From: Streptomyces sp. HD
Lineage (GTDB): Bacteria; Actinomycetota; Actinomycetes; Streptomycetales; Streptomycetaceae
Length of the DNA stretch: 64,000 bases
Assembly: GCF_028369295.1 (NCBI RefSeq)
Contig: NZ_JAQMYP010000034.1
Coordinates: 1-64,000, forward strand
Direction of reading: 5' to 3'
In this document: in pieces, positions 34,932 to 44,199 of the stretch
How the letters are laid out: each line of letters opens with the position of its first letter
Numbering within the stretch: the first letter of the stretch is position 1
The notes under the pieces: generated by a model
The model's input: the letters and a program-made list of their open reading frames with translations, nothing else
Told to the model about the DNA's origin: nothing
Database searches by the model: none
Translations under genes and position numbers: made by a program

Positions 34932-35687
34932 TCAGCGGATGACCAGCGGCCGTCGCACCCGAGGCGGCAACGCCCCCACTCGCTGATGCCCCTCGACCAC
35001 CACCGTCGTCCCGGGCGCGATCTCCGTGAACCCGGCGTCCCGCACCAACGGCAGCCCGGCCGTGGTCAGTTCACGCCAGCGCCCCGGCTCCGCGGTCCGC
35101 ACGGCCAGAGGGAACCCCGCCTCGCGCCAGGCGTCCCGCTCCTCGTCCGACAGCTCCCACCAGGCGATCTGCGCCGCGTGTCCCGCCTGCGCCATCGTCT
35201 TGCCGGCCGACATGTCGAGCTCGGGATTCACCCAGAGCACCGGCGCCGACGGATCGGCGTCCATGGGCGGCTCCGGATCATCCAGCTCGGTTCCCGACAC
35301 CTGGAGCTTCGCCAGCTCCTTGGGCCACCCGTCCAACGGCACGGGCGGGAACACCCGCACCTCGGCCGCCCTGCCGGTGACGGTGATCCCCGCCAGCCCT
35401 TCCGCCCGCCGCCACTCGGCCCCCCGGGCCCGCCGCACGACCTTGCGGATCCGGGCGTCCTCCCAGTCCCGCATGGCCTTCGCCCACTCACCGTCCCCGA
35501 CGGACCGCTCGTCACTGAGCATCACCAGCACGGCGCGGGCGGCGGTCTCCAGAGCGTCGGTGCGGGCCGGGGGATCGGCCCGCTCGATCCGTACGACGAG
35601 GGGTAGGACGTACTGCGGAGCATGATCGCGAGCACTTGGCTCGGACCGAAAAGGACTGGCGTTCACGGAAGTCGGATCACTGTTCAC
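34932..35687 (-). CDS. Pth2-domain peptidyl-tRNA hydrolase-like protein
   Basis: The C-terminal half (about 150-230 of 251 aa) has the PTH2 signature MSAGKTMAQAGHAAQIAWW and the closing TTVVVEGHQR region. The N-terminal 140 residues are an actinobacterial extension with no recognised motif. PTH2 enzymes release peptides from tRNA, mainly in archaea and eukaryotes; in actinobacteria these proteins are accessory to the usual Pth. The start is GTG; other in-frame starts are possible. Confidence 0.85.
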   Translation of the reverse strand: MNSDPTSVNASPFRSEPSARDHAPQYVLPLVVRIERADPPARTDALETAARAVLVMLSDERSVGDGEWAKAMRDWEDARIRKVVRRARGAEWRRAEGLAGITVTGRAAEVRVFPPVPLDGWPKELAKLQVSGTELDDPEPPMDADPSAPVLWVNPELDMSAGKTMAQAGHAAQIAWWELSDEERDAWREAGFPLAVRTAEPGRWRELTTAGLPLVRDAGFTEIAPGTTVVVEGHQRVGALPPRVRRPLVIR

Positions 35688-35699
35688 GCCGTCCAGTTT

Positions 35700-35785
35700 G
35701 CCAACTCAAGGGGCGCGGGGCTGTGTCGTTTGCGGCTCCGCCGCGTGGGCGCGACCAGCCCCCACGGCCCCGCAGCCGCGATACG
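35700..35785. repeat. Streptomyces dispersed intergenic repeat
   Basis: The stretch AGGGGCGCGGGGCTGTGTCG followed by GCGGCTCCGCCGCGTGGGCGC belongs to a repeat I know from many Streptomyces intergenic regions. It can fold into a GC-rich stem. It sits in the divergent gap between the Pth2-domain gene and the ABC ATPase and is related, in inverted orientation, to the copy near 48,170. Confidence 0.6.
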
Positions 35786-35798
35786 ACAAGATGTCCCC

Positions 35799-36737
35799 AT
35801 GCATCGCGATCTTCGTCTGGACAACGTAGGCCGCCGCTACGGCCTGCGCGGCCCATGGGTCTTACGCGGCGTCCACCTCACCGTGCCCCCCGCCACCCTC
35901 ATCCGCATAGAAGGCACGAACGGCACCGGCAAATCCACCCTGCTCCGCCTCCTGGCCCGCATAGACGCCCCCTCCGAAGGCCGCGTCAGCGGAGCGCCCC
36001 GCACCGCGTACGTCCCCGAACGCTTCCCCACCGCCCTCCCCTTCACCGCCCTCGGCTACCTCACCCACCTCGGCACGGTCCACGGCCTGTCCCGCCCGGC
36101 GGCCACCCGCGCCGCCCTGGAGTGGCTCGACCGCTTCGGCGCCGCCCCGTACGCCCGTACCCCGATGGCCCAGCTGTCGAAGGGCAGCAGCCAGAAGGTC
36201 GCCGTCGCCCAGGCCCTGCTCGCCCGACCGGAGCTGCTCGTCCTGGACGAGGCATGGACCGGCCTGGACGCGGACGCCCGCGCCGAGCTGGAGCGTGCCG
36301 TCGCCGAACGCACCGCCGCCGGCACCGCGGTGGTCTTCGTCGACCACGACCCGCGCCGCCTGGCCGGGGCACCCGACGCGACGTACACCGTGCACGACGG
36401 CGCGCTCAACCTCCGTACCGGCGAGGGAAGTTCACCACCCGCCGGCCCGCACACGACAGTCGTCGTCCAGGGTCCGAGCGGCGCGAGCCTCCCCGCCGAG
36501 GCGATCCGCACAGCGACGGAGACGAACGAGCCGGCTCCCGGCACCCACCACCTCACCGTCCCCGCCTCCCACTCGGACGTCCTGCTGCGGGCCCTGCTGA
36601 CCGCCCACCCGCCCTGGCACGTGGTGAGCGTGAGCCAGGAGACGACGACAACCACCGCTCCCGATCCCTCCGCCCCTTCGGACCCCTCCGCCCCCTCCGC
36701 CCCCTCAGAAATTTCCGAAGCCGAGAGTCGCCGATGA
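35799..36737 (+). CDS. ABC transporter ATP-binding protein
   Basis: ATPase of 312 aa with Walker A GTNGTGKST, signature-like LSKGSSQKVAVAQALL and Walker B LLVLDEAW. The canonical LSGGQ is LSKGS. About 100 extra residues at the C-terminus end in a Pro/Ser-rich repeat (PSAPSDPSAPSAPS). One TTA codon lies at 35862-35864. It overlaps the permease start (ATGA), so the two form a transporter of unknown substrate. Confidence 0.9.
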   Translation: MHRDLRLDNVGRRYGLRGPWVLRGVHLTVPPATLIRIEGTNGTGKSTLLRLLARIDAPSEGRVSGAPRTAYVPERFPTALPFTALGYLTHLGTVHGLSRPAATRAALEWLDRFGAAPYARTPMAQLSKGSSQKVAVAQALLARPELLVLDEAWTGLDADARAELERAVAERTAAGTAVVFVDHDPRRLAGAPDATYTVHDGALNLRTGEGSSPPAGPHTTVVVQGPSGASLPAEAIRTATETNEPAPGTHHLTVPASHSDVLLRALLTAHPPWHVVSVSQETTTTTAPDPSAPSDPSAPSAPSEISEAESRR

Positions 36738-37414
36738 CGTCGATGAGAGCCCTCCTCCGCTACCAGGCCGCCCTCCTGGCCCGCTCGCAGCGCTGGCTGC
36801 CGCCGTTCATCCTGTACGCCGCGTTCCTCGGCATCGGCGTGCAGGGCGGCCAGCCCGTCCTCGACTCGCTGGGCTACACGGCCGCGGCCCTGCTGCCCGT
36901 CGCCGCCTGGCTGGTGCGGATCTGTGTCGCCAACGAGCCGCCCGCCGCCCGCAGCTGTGTCGCCGCGGCGGTCGGCCCCGGCCGGGCGCACCTGGCCGCA
37001 CTGCTGGTGGCCCTGGCGGCCGCCGCGGCCCTGGGCACGCTCGCGACGATCGCCGTAACCCTGATCAGTGACCCGGCGAGCGCGGATCACCAGATGCGTG
37101 TACCGCGGCTTCCGGCGGGCGCGGCCGGGCTGCTCGCCACGCTGGCCTGCGCCCTGCTCGGTACGGCTGTCGGCGCGCTCACCGCCTGGCCGGTGCTGCG
37201 CTCGACCGGTCGCGCCGTCCCGACGATGCTGCTCGCGGCGCTGCTGGCGGTGGTGGTGACCGGTTCCCCGGCGCAGGCGGCGGTCAGCGGCCTGGTCACG
37301 GGCTCCCGCTCGGGCACGGTTCCGATGCCCGTACTGCCCCTGGCTGCAGCGGCCCTGCTCACGGCGGCGGCAACCTCCGTGGCCTGCATGCTCACGTCCC
37401 GCAGATCACCCTGA
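36734..37414 (+). CDS. ABC transporter membrane protein
   Basis: Very hydrophobic protein (226 aa) with about six predicted membrane segments and no recognised soluble domain. It is coupled by ATGA overlap to the upstream ATPase and is taken as its permease. The 3' end overlaps the convergent small zinc-ribbon gene by 9 bp. The substrate is unknown. Confidence 0.8.
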   Translation: MTSMRALLRYQAALLARSQRWLPPFILYAAFLGIGVQGGQPVLDSLGYTAAALLPVAAWLVRICVANEPPAARSCVAAAVGPGRAHLAALLVALAAAAALGTLATIAVTLISDPASADHQMRVPRLPAGAAGLLATLACALLGTAVGALTAWPVLRSTGRAVPTMLLAALLAVVVTGSPAQAAVSGLVTGSRSGTVPMPVLPLAAAALLTAAATSVACMLTSRRSP

Positions 37415-37597
37415 ACAGGCCGTGCGCTGCGCCTCCTGCCACTCGCAGACCGGGCAGAGCGTGATCCCCTTGTACGACTCCGGGTACTCAGTGGGCTCCA
37501 GGCACAACACACAGTCGGCGTACGGCGGCCCGTCAGCCTTGGGCGGCCTGGTCGCGTCGATCAGGCAGTAGTCGGTGCTGGGCTGCTCCTCGCTCAT
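37406..37597 (-). CDS. small zinc-ribbon-like protein
   Basis: Hypothetical protein of 63 aa with two CxxC knuckles (CVLC at about 29-32 and CPVC at 48-51), a likely zinc ribbon. An ATG start precedes MSEEQPSTDY. It is convergent with and overlaps the ABC permease end, and lies 18 bp from the deacetylase end on the same strand. No function is recognised. Confidence 0.7.
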   Translation of the reverse strand: MSEEQPSTDYCLIDATRPPKADGPPYADCVLCLEPTEYPESYKGITLCPVCEWQEAQRTACSG

Positions 37598-37615
37598 AGG
37601 TCCAGAGTACGAGCC

Positions 37616-38500
37616 TCAGCCCCGCCGGCCCGCGGCCCCGATCAGCTCGGACACCTTCACGAACCGGAAGCCCTTGTCGCGCAGCGCGGGCACGATCCGC
37701 CTGATCACCCGCTCGGTCGTCGGAGCGGCGCTGAGCGTGCAGTGCATGACGACCACGGACCCGGCCCGCACACTGTCCAGCACCCCCTGCGCGACCGCGC
37801 GGGCATTCGTCGCGAACGCGTCCCCGCTCACCACGTCCCACTGCACGGCCGTGACCCCGACCGGAGCCAGTGCCTTCAGGGCCCGCCGGTCGTAACAGCC
37901 ACCGGGAAACCGGAAGTACGGCATCACATCCCGCACCCCCACCGTCCGGAACGCGGTGTACGCCCGCTCCACATCCCCCCGCATCCGCTTCTCGTCGAGG
38001 GTCGGCAGCTCGTAGCAGTCGTCGGTGAAGGCGTAGTGGCTGTACGAGTGGTTGCCGACCTCGAACTGCGGGTCCCGCCCGATGGCCCGCGCCTGCCCGG
38101 GATACTCCTCGGCCCACCGCCCCGTCATGAACACGGTCGCCGGCACCTTCAACTCCCGCAGCGCCCCGATCAGCCCCGGATTGTCGAACCGCTCCCCGCG
38201 CTTCGCCCGTACCCCCTGACCGGCGGTCATGTCGGCATCGAAGGTGAGCGCGAGGGCCCGGTCCCCGCTCCGCGAACCGTGCTCGAAGACGGGGGTCAGC
38301 CCCTCGGGCCCGGGAGCGAGCGTCGGCGGCCGGGTACCGGGCGACGTGGAGGACAGGGGCGAGGCGGCGGACGCCGAGGGCGCCGGCAGCGGAGCACGGG
38401 TACTGCCGGTCTCCTCGGGCCCCGCACAGGCGGCGAGCGCGCCGAGTGACGCGATCAGGACACAGGCTGCGGTGACGTTTCGTACGCGAGTGATCACCAC
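37616..38500 (-). CDS. polysaccharide deacetylase lipoprotein
   Basis: NodB-fold carbohydrate esterase (294 aa). The signal peptide ends in a lipobox (LAAC, Cys25), followed by a Ser/Pro-rich linker. Catalytic motifs are TFDAD (NodB motif 1, with the base and metal Asp), HSYSH (motif 2, metal ligands) and RFPGG (motif 3). It probably removes acetyl groups from cell-wall glycans at the outer face of the membrane. A second GTG one codon later is also possible as start. Confidence 0.92.
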   Translation of the reverse strand: MVITRVRNVTAACVLIASLGALAACAGPEETGSTRAPLPAPSASAASPLSSTSPGTRPPTLAPGPEGLTPVFEHGSRSGDRALALTFDADMTAGQGVRAKRGERFDNPGLIGALRELKVPATVFMTGRWAEEYPGQARAIGRDPQFEVGNHSYSHYAFTDDCYELPTLDEKRMRGDVERAYTAFRTVGVRDVMPYFRFPGGCYDRRALKALAPVGVTAVQWDVVSGDAFATNARAVAQGVLDSVRAGSVVVMHCTLSAAPTTERVIRRIVPALRDKGFRFVKVSELIGAAGRRG

Positions 38501-38586
38501 ATGAAGTTATGGGTGCCACCTGGCCATTCCCGCACGTCGGCGGGTGAGCCGGGGCTGGTGTCACCCGCCCGGCGGGGCCGGATCTC

Positions 38587-40077
38587 TCAGTCGCGGCGGG
38601 TGCAGGTGCCCGTCGGTGCGGTGGCCGGCGGGCGGCACTGGAGGCTGAAGTCGGCGGCCTTCTTGCTGAGGTAGCGGCCGATGCAGGTGTTCACCGTCGT
38701 GCGGTCGCGCTCGGCGCAGAACTTCAGTGCGGCCCGGCCGGTGGGGAAGGGGCCGGGGGCGTAGAACACCCAGAAGCCGCTGCGCAGGGAGGCGTAGTCG
38801 TCGCTGCGCAGGACGGCCGCCTCGGGGACGGTGCGGCGGATGGCGGCGAGCCGCTGGTCACGGTTGGCGGTGCCCGCGGCGACCGGCTCGGAGTGGAGCT
38901 GGGCGATCCAGCGACCGGCCCGCACGGGTCCGGCTGGATCGGCGGAGGTCTCCCGGGCGCGGGTCGGGGAGGGGGACGGCCGCTGCTTCGTCGGGGTGGG
39001 GCTCGATGCCGAGGTCGACGGGGTCGTGGTGCCGCCTGCCGTGTCGTCACCGTCGCTGCCGCCGGGGCGCAGGGCGATTGCGACGCCCGCCGCCGTGGCG
39101 ATGACCAGCGCCGCCGCGACGGTCACCACGAGGGCCGTACGGCGTCGGGGCGCGGGCACCTGCTGCGGAACCGTCGGACGCGGGGTGTCCAACTGGGTCG
39201 GGACCGGAGCCGGGGCCGGGGCCGGGTGCGGTGCGCCCGCGGCCAGCGTCGGCCGGGTCCAGTGCGGTGTCGTCCCCGCCTCCACCGCCGCCAGCATCGC
39301 GTCCAGCCGGGCGGCGTCCGGGCGGGCCGCCGGGTCCCGCACCAGCAGCGCGTCGAGCACCGGTGTCAGCGAGCCCGAGCGGGTCGGCGGCGGGAGCGGG
39401 TCGTCGAGTACGGCGGCCAGGGTGGCCAGCGTGGTGGGGCGGCGCAGCGGGCTGACGCCCTCCACACAGACGTACAGGACCACGCCCAGCGACCAGAGAT
39501 CGGCGGCCGGGTTGTCGTCGCCGTGCCCCCGGATCCGCTCCGGGGCCATGTACTCGGGCGAACCGACGAGCTCGCCCGTGGCCGTGAGGCCCGTCGTGCC
39601 CTGCAGGGCGGCGATGCCGAAGTCGGTCAGGACCGCGTGGCCGTCGGGGCTCAGGAGGATGTTGGCGGGCTTGACGTCCCGGTGCTGGATGCCCGCCGCG
39701 TGCGCGGCCCGCAGCGCGCCGAGCACCTGGCGGCCGAGCCGGGCCGCCTCGACCGGAGTCAACGGGCCGTCGTCCAGCCGCTGTTGGAGCGAGACCCCCG
39801 GCACCAGCTCCATCACGATCCACGGATGCGGGTCGGCGTCCACGATCTGATGGACCGTCACCACATGTGGATGGCTGAGCCGGGCCAGCGCCCGCGCCTC
39901 CCGCATCACCCGCTCGCGCATCACGCCGACCGTGTCCGCGTCGGACCGCACCGCCTTCAGTGCCACCTCGCGGTGGAGCACCGTGTCGCGCGCCCGCCAC
40001 ACGGTGCCCATACCTCCGCTGCCGAGCCGTTCCACCAGCTCGAAACGGCCGTCGACGAGATCCCCCGGTGCGTTCAT
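38587..40077 (-). CDS. Ser/Thr protein kinase with extracytoplasmic domain
   Basis: Eukaryotic-type kinase (496 aa). Gly loop GSGGMG, Lys41, catalytic loop HRDVKPAN, DFG and APE are all present, so the kinase is active by motif. A Pro-rich juxtamembrane region is followed by one TM helix (about 318-340), a Thr/Ser/Pro linker and a roughly 100-residue outer domain with cysteines, unlike PASTA. The ligand is unknown. The gene stands alone between two leftward genes. Confidence 0.93.
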   Translation of the reverse strand: MNAPGDLVDGRFELVERLGSGGMGTVWRARDTVLHREVALKAVRSDADTVGVMRERVMREARALARLSHPHVVTVHQIVDADPHPWIVMELVPGVSLQQRLDDGPLTPVEAARLGRQVLGALRAAHAAGIQHRDVKPANILLSPDGHAVLTDFGIAALQGTTGLTATGELVGSPEYMAPERIRGHGDDNPAADLWSLGVVLYVCVEGVSPLRRPTTLATLAAVLDDPLPPPTRSGSLTPVLDALLVRDPAARPDAARLDAMLAAVEAGTTPHWTRPTLAAGAPHPAPAPAPVPTQLDTPRPTVPQQVPAPRRRTALVVTVAAALVIATAAGVAIALRPGGSDGDDTAGGTTTPSTSASSPTPTKQRPSPSPTRARETSADPAGPVRAGRWIAQLHSEPVAAGTANRDQRLAAIRRTVPEAAVLRSDDYASLRSGFWVFYAPGPFPTGRAALKFCAERDRTTVNTCIGRYLSKKAADFSLQCRPPATAPTGTCTRRD

Positions 40078-40140
40078 TCCGCACAGGTTAGAGGACGCCG
40101 CGGAGGGGCGGCTTCCGCAGGGGAGCCCGTGATCGGGCGG

Positions 40141-41529
40141 TCACTTGCGCCAGGGTCCGGTCACCGCGAACGTGGTGCCCGGTGTGTAGCAGTTGACGTA
40201 CATCGTCCCGCCGTCGGGCGAGAAGGTGACCCCGGCGAACTCGCCCCACTCCGGTGCCTGCGGGGTACCGATGTTCTGGGCGTTGCGCGCCATCGCGTAG
40301 ACCTCGCCGTGCCGGGTCACCCCGAAGACGTGCTGGGCGCCGTTGCCGTCCTCGCAGACCATGAGGCCGCCGCTGGGGGCGAGGCAGATGTTGTCCGGGG
40401 ACTCGCCGGGCAGCTGCACATCCGTGTCCGGCCCGAAGACGATCACCAGGGTGAGGCGGCGCGCGTCGGGGTCGTAGCGCCAGATCTGGCCGTAGTGGTC
40501 GGCCGCCGAACCCTCCGCGCTGTGGGCGAAGGAGGAGACGAAGTAGACGCTGCGGCCGCCCCAGTAGCAGCCCTCCAGCTTCTGCGCGTGCGTGATGCCC
40601 CGCGGGCCGAAGTCCTGCAGCCGGACGGGAGTCTGGACGGCCAGCGGATCCGGTACGTCGACCCACTCGATGTTCTCGAAGCTCGCGCCCGGCTCCTGGA
40701 TCGAGGAGAGGTCGGGAACGCCCGGCACCCGCATCGCCTGGAGCCGCCCGCCCGCGCGCAGGGAACCGAGGCCGCCGAGCGGGGCGTGCGGCAGGAAGCG
40801 GTAGAAGAGGCCGAACGGCTTGAGGAAGGCGTCCTCCGTCTCGTAGACGACGCCGCGCCGCGGGTCCACCGCGATCGCCTCGTGCTGGAAGCGGCCCATC
40901 GCGGTCAGCGGGACCGCGCCGGAGCGGTACGGGTTCGCCGGGTCGACCTCGAAGATGAAGCCGTGGTCCCGGGTGTAGCCGTTGGTGCCCGCCTTGTCCT
41001 CGGTCTCCTCGCAGGTCAGCCAGGTGCCCCAGGGCGTGGGCCCGCCCGCGCAGTTGACGGCCGTACCGGCGATGGCGACGCGCTCCGACAGGACGCGGCC
41101 CCGCCGGTCGAGGGTCAGGGCCGTACAGCCGCCCTTGCCGGCCGGGTCGTAGGTGAGGCCGGCGACCGTCGGGACGGGGACCTTGCCGTTGGCGCGGTTC
41201 TCGTGGTTGCGGACCAGGTGGACGCGACCGCCCCCGCCGGGCAGGGCGGTCATGCCGTCGTGGTTGGAGGGGACCAGGCCCTCGCCGGAACGGAGCGGGT
41301 CGCCCTCGCGGGAGAGGACCCGGTAGCGGAAACCTTCCGGCAGGTCGAGCAGGCCGTTCGGGTCGGGGACGAGGGGGCCGTATCCGGTGTGGCCCAGGGT
41401 CTGTGCGGCGGCGGTGCCCGCGAAGAGTTCGGTGAGGTTTCCGGCGAAGGCGATCGACACGCCCAACGCGCCGGTTCTGGCGAGGAGTTGACGACGGGTC
41501 GTACGACCGGCGGTCGTGTGCTCGGACAT
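40141..41529 (-). CDS. PhoX-family alkaline phosphatase
   Basis: Secreted phosphatase-like protein (462 aa) of the PhoX/DUF839 group, a Ca/Fe-dependent beta-propeller. A Tat signal (RRQLLARTGALG then a hydrophobic run ending AAAQ) directs export of the folded enzyme. VRNHENR and the SNHDGM and CEETEDKAG stretches fit the family. The ATG has AGGAAGG upstream; a TTG two codons earlier is less likely. No clear Pho box was found in the 116-bp gap upstream. Confidence 0.9.
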   Translation of the reverse strand: MSEHTTAGRTTRRQLLARTGALGVSIAFAGNLTELFAGTAAAQTLGHTGYGPLVPDPNGLLDLPEGFRYRVLSREGDPLRSGEGLVPSNHDGMTALPGGGGRVHLVRNHENRANGKVPVPTVAGLTYDPAGKGGCTALTLDRRGRVLSERVAIAGTAVNCAGGPTPWGTWLTCEETEDKAGTNGYTRDHGFIFEVDPANPYRSGAVPLTAMGRFQHEAIAVDPRRGVVYETEDAFLKPFGLFYRFLPHAPLGGLGSLRAGGRLQAMRVPGVPDLSSIQEPGASFENIEWVDVPDPLAVQTPVRLQDFGPRGITHAQKLEGCYWGGRSVYFVSSFAHSAEGSAADHYGQIWRYDPDARRLTLVIVFGPDTDVQLPGESPDNICLAPSGGLMVCEDGNGAQHVFGVTRHGEVYAMARNAQNIGTPQAPEWGEFAGVTFSPDGGTMYVNCYTPGTTFAVTGPWRK

Positions 41530-41645
41530 GGGCAACCTTCCTGCTGGCGGACAGGAACTGTGACCCCGCCGTGTCTATCACCTGGTGCCGGTCGCGGGAA
41601 CCACGCGCGTAGCGTGTGTCCCTTCGGGCTCCCGCACCGCGTGGG

Positions 41646-42599
41646 TCACTTCTCGGTGGCGTCCTCGATGATGTCGTCCACCGTCCGCTCGACGTCCCGT
41701 TCGGCCACGGGCTCGACGGCCTGCTCGGCGTCCTGGCCGACGTCCGGCCCGGCGCTCGGGTCCGCGGATTCCTCCAGGGCGTGACCCGCATCGCGCTTCG
41801 GCGCCGGCGTGTGCTTCCCGTCGTGCCTCGCGGGCGCCTCCTCCGCGCCCCTCTCCAGGAAGCGGAGCAGCTCCACCGGGATGGGCAGGACCAGCGTCGA
41901 GTTCTTCTCCGCCGCCACCGCCATCACGGTCTGGAGCAGCCGCAGTTGGAGCGCGGAGGGGGTGTCCTCCATCTGGTGGGCGGCCTCGGCCAGCTTCTTG
42001 GAGGCCTGGAGCTCGGCGTCCGCGTTGATGATCCGGGCCCGCCGCTCGCGGTCCGCCTCGGCCTGCCGGGCCATGGAGCGTTTCATCGACTCCGGCAGCG
42101 ACACGTCCTTGATCTCGACGCGGTCCACCTGGACGCCCCAGCCGATGGCCGGGCTGTCGATCATCAGCTCCAGTCCCTGGTTGAGCTTCTCGCGGTTGGA
42201 GAGCAGGTCGTCCAGATCGCTCTTGCCGATGATCGAGCGCAGCGACGTCTGCGCCATCTGAGAGACCGCGTACTTGTAGTCCTCGACCTTGATGAGCGCG
42301 CTCGCGGGGTCGACCACCTTGAAATACACGACCGCGTCCACACGCACGGTCACGTTGTCGCGGGTGATGCCCTCCTGGGCCGGCACCGGCATCGTGACGA
42401 TCTGCATGTTGATCTTGTGCAGCCGGTCCACGACCGGAACGATCAACGTGAACCCGGGCGCTCGTACGTCTCCTGCCAGCCGTCCGAGCCGCAGGATCAC
42501 CCCGCGCTCGTACTGCTTGACGACCCGCGCCGCGGCCGCGACGTACACCAGGCCCACGGCAGCCGCTCCCGCGGCCGCGCCCAGCAGCTCCTCGACCAT
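41646..42599 (-). CDS. slipin/SPFH-domain membrane protein
   Basis: Stomatin-like protein (317 aa): one N-terminal TM segment, then the SPFH domain (QYERGVILRLGRL to LPESMKRSMARQAEADRERRA), a coiled-coil stretch and an acidic tail (HALEESADPSAG onward). Slipins form oligomeric membrane platforms. A GAGGAGG ribosome site fits the ATG used. It lies between PhoX and the SulP operon, separated from the latter by a terminator. Confidence 0.92.
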   Translation of the reverse strand: MVEELLGAAAGAAAVGLVYVAAAARVVKQYERGVILRLGRLAGDVRAPGFTLIVPVVDRLHKINMQIVTMPVPAQEGITRDNVTVRVDAVVYFKVVDPASALIKVEDYKYAVSQMAQTSLRSIIGKSDLDDLLSNREKLNQGLELMIDSPAIGWGVQVDRVEIKDVSLPESMKRSMARQAEADRERRARIINADAELQASKKLAEAAHQMEDTPSALQLRLLQTVMAVAAEKNSTLVLPIPVELLRFLERGAEEAPARHDGKHTPAPKRDAGHALEESADPSAGPDVGQDAEQAVEPVAERDVERTVDDIIEDATEK

Positions 42600-42656
42600 G
42601 ACGGCCTCCTCGCGAAGAGGTCCGTTCCGAATGCTCCTGTAACGATATGCCCGCTG

Positions 42657-42690
42657 CCTGGTCCGGGGCCATGGACGGCCCCGGACCAGG
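42657..42690 (-). terminator. terminator of the sulP-carbonic anhydrase operon
   Basis: A perfect 14-bp stem (CCTGGTCCGGGGCC / GGCCCCGGACCAGG) with a 6-nt loop lies 43 bp after the SulP stop, before the slipin start. It is the strongest hairpin in this part of the window. It has no clear T-run. Confidence 0.75.
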
Positions 42691-42732
42691 GTCATGCCTC
42701 AGCGGGCGTCATCGGTGGGAGTCGTACGCCGG

Positions 42733-44199
42733 TCAGGGCGCCGTGACCCGCACCGGTTCCGTGCCCGCCGCACTGTGCCGCTCGGCCCAGTTCTCCAGGG
42801 CCGTACGGCAGGCGTGGTCGAGGTGGTGCAGCCCGGACAGGTCCAGCTCCACCGGGCGGTCCTGCGGCAGCGACTCCAGGCTGTCGAGGATCTTCGGCAG
42901 CCGCAGGAAGGTCGCGTTGCCCGACAGGTGTGCCTGGATGGGTCCGGCGCCCTTGTCGATGACCTCCAGCTTCACGTGCGAGGCCTCCCAGGCGGTCTTG
43001 GCGACCGACAGGGCCAGACCGATGAGCACGCCCTCGAACATGTTCACCGCGACTATGGAGACGGCGGTGACCACGAGGATCAGCGCCTCGCCCCGGTGGC
43101 CGCGCCACAGCGAGACGATGCCGCGGAAGGGGATCAGCTTCCAGCCCGAGTGGACCAGGATGCCGGCCAGCGCGGGGATCGGGATCAGCGCCAGCGTGGC
43201 GGGCAGCAGCGCCGCGAACAGCAGTAGCCACACACCGTGCATGACACGGGACGCCTTGGTCTTGGCGCCCGCCTGGACGTTGGCGGAGCTGCGCACGATG
43301 ACCGCGGTCATCGGCAGCGCGCCGAGCGCACCGCAGACGGCGTTGCCCGCGCCCTGCGCCATCAGCTCCTTGTCGTACTCGGTGCGCGGCCCGTCGTGCA
43401 GCCGGTCCACGGCCGCGGCGCTGAACAGCGACTCGGCCGACGCGATGAGGGTGAAGGCGATGATCGTGCCGATCACACCGACGCTCGCGAGCTCGCCGAA
43501 GGCGCTCAGGGACGGCGGCTGGATGGAGCCCAGCAGGCCCTTGACCTCGACGGTGGCGACCGGCAGCGAGAAGACGACCGCGACCAGCGTGGCCAGACCG
43601 ACCGCGGCGAGCGGACCGGGCACCGTGCGCACCTGGCGCGGCATCCGCTTCCACAGCACCAGGACGGCGATGGTGCCCGCGCCCAGTCCGATCGAGGCCA
43701 GCGCCCCGGTGTTCCCGACGGCCTCGACGAGCGCGCCGGGCAGCCCGGCTATCTTCTCCAGCCCCGAGGCGGGCGCCTTGGCGCCCGCGACCGAGTAGAG
43801 CTGTCCGGCGATGAGCACAAGGCCGATACCGGCCAGCATGCCCTCGACGACGGAGACCGAGATGGCCCGGAAGTAGCGCCCCAGCTTCAGGGCGCCCATG
43901 AGGAGCTGGAGCAGGCCGGTGGCGAGCACCAGCACACCGAGCACGGGCAGCCCGAACTCCTGGACGGCCTCGAAGACCAGCACGGTCAGACCGGCGGCCG
44001 GTCCGGAGACCTGGAGGCTGCTGCCGCGCATCATGCCGGTGACGATGCCGCCCACGATGCCGGTGACGAGGCCGAGCTCGGCCGGCACTCCGGAGGCGAC
44101 GGCCACGCCGACGCACAGCGGCAGCGCGACCAGGAAGACGACCAGCGAGGCGGCGAAGTCCTGCCGCAGATGAGGGTATTTGGTCAGCATGCCGATCAC
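42733..44199 (-). CDS. SulP-family anion transporter with STAS domain
   Basis: Membrane transporter (488 aa) with about 10-12 TM segments; SLQVSGPAAGLTV near residue 60 is the SulP signature region. The C-terminal STAS domain is short (VELDLSGLHHLDH). Coupling to a carbonic anhydrase by a GTGA overlap suggests bicarbonate as substrate, not sulfate. The GTG start lies within the upstream gene's stop. Confidence 0.92.
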   Translation of the reverse strand: MIGMLTKYPHLRQDFAASLVVFLVALPLCVGVAVASGVPAELGLVTGIVGGIVTGMMRGSSLQVSGPAAGLTVLVFEAVQEFGLPVLGVLVLATGLLQLLMGALKLGRYFRAISVSVVEGMLAGIGLVLIAGQLYSVAGAKAPASGLEKIAGLPGALVEAVGNTGALASIGLGAGTIAVLVLWKRMPRQVRTVPGPLAAVGLATLVAVVFSLPVATVEVKGLLGSIQPPSLSAFGELASVGVIGTIIAFTLIASAESLFSAAAVDRLHDGPRTEYDKELMAQGAGNAVCGALGALPMTAVIVRSSANVQAGAKTKASRVMHGVWLLLFAALLPATLALIPIPALAGILVHSGWKLIPFRGIVSLWRGHRGEALILVVTAVSIVAVNMFEGVLIGLALSVAKTAWEASHVKLEVIDKGAGPIQAHLSGNATFLRLPKILDSLESLPQDRPVELDLSGLHHLDHACRTALENWAERHSAAGTEPVRVTAP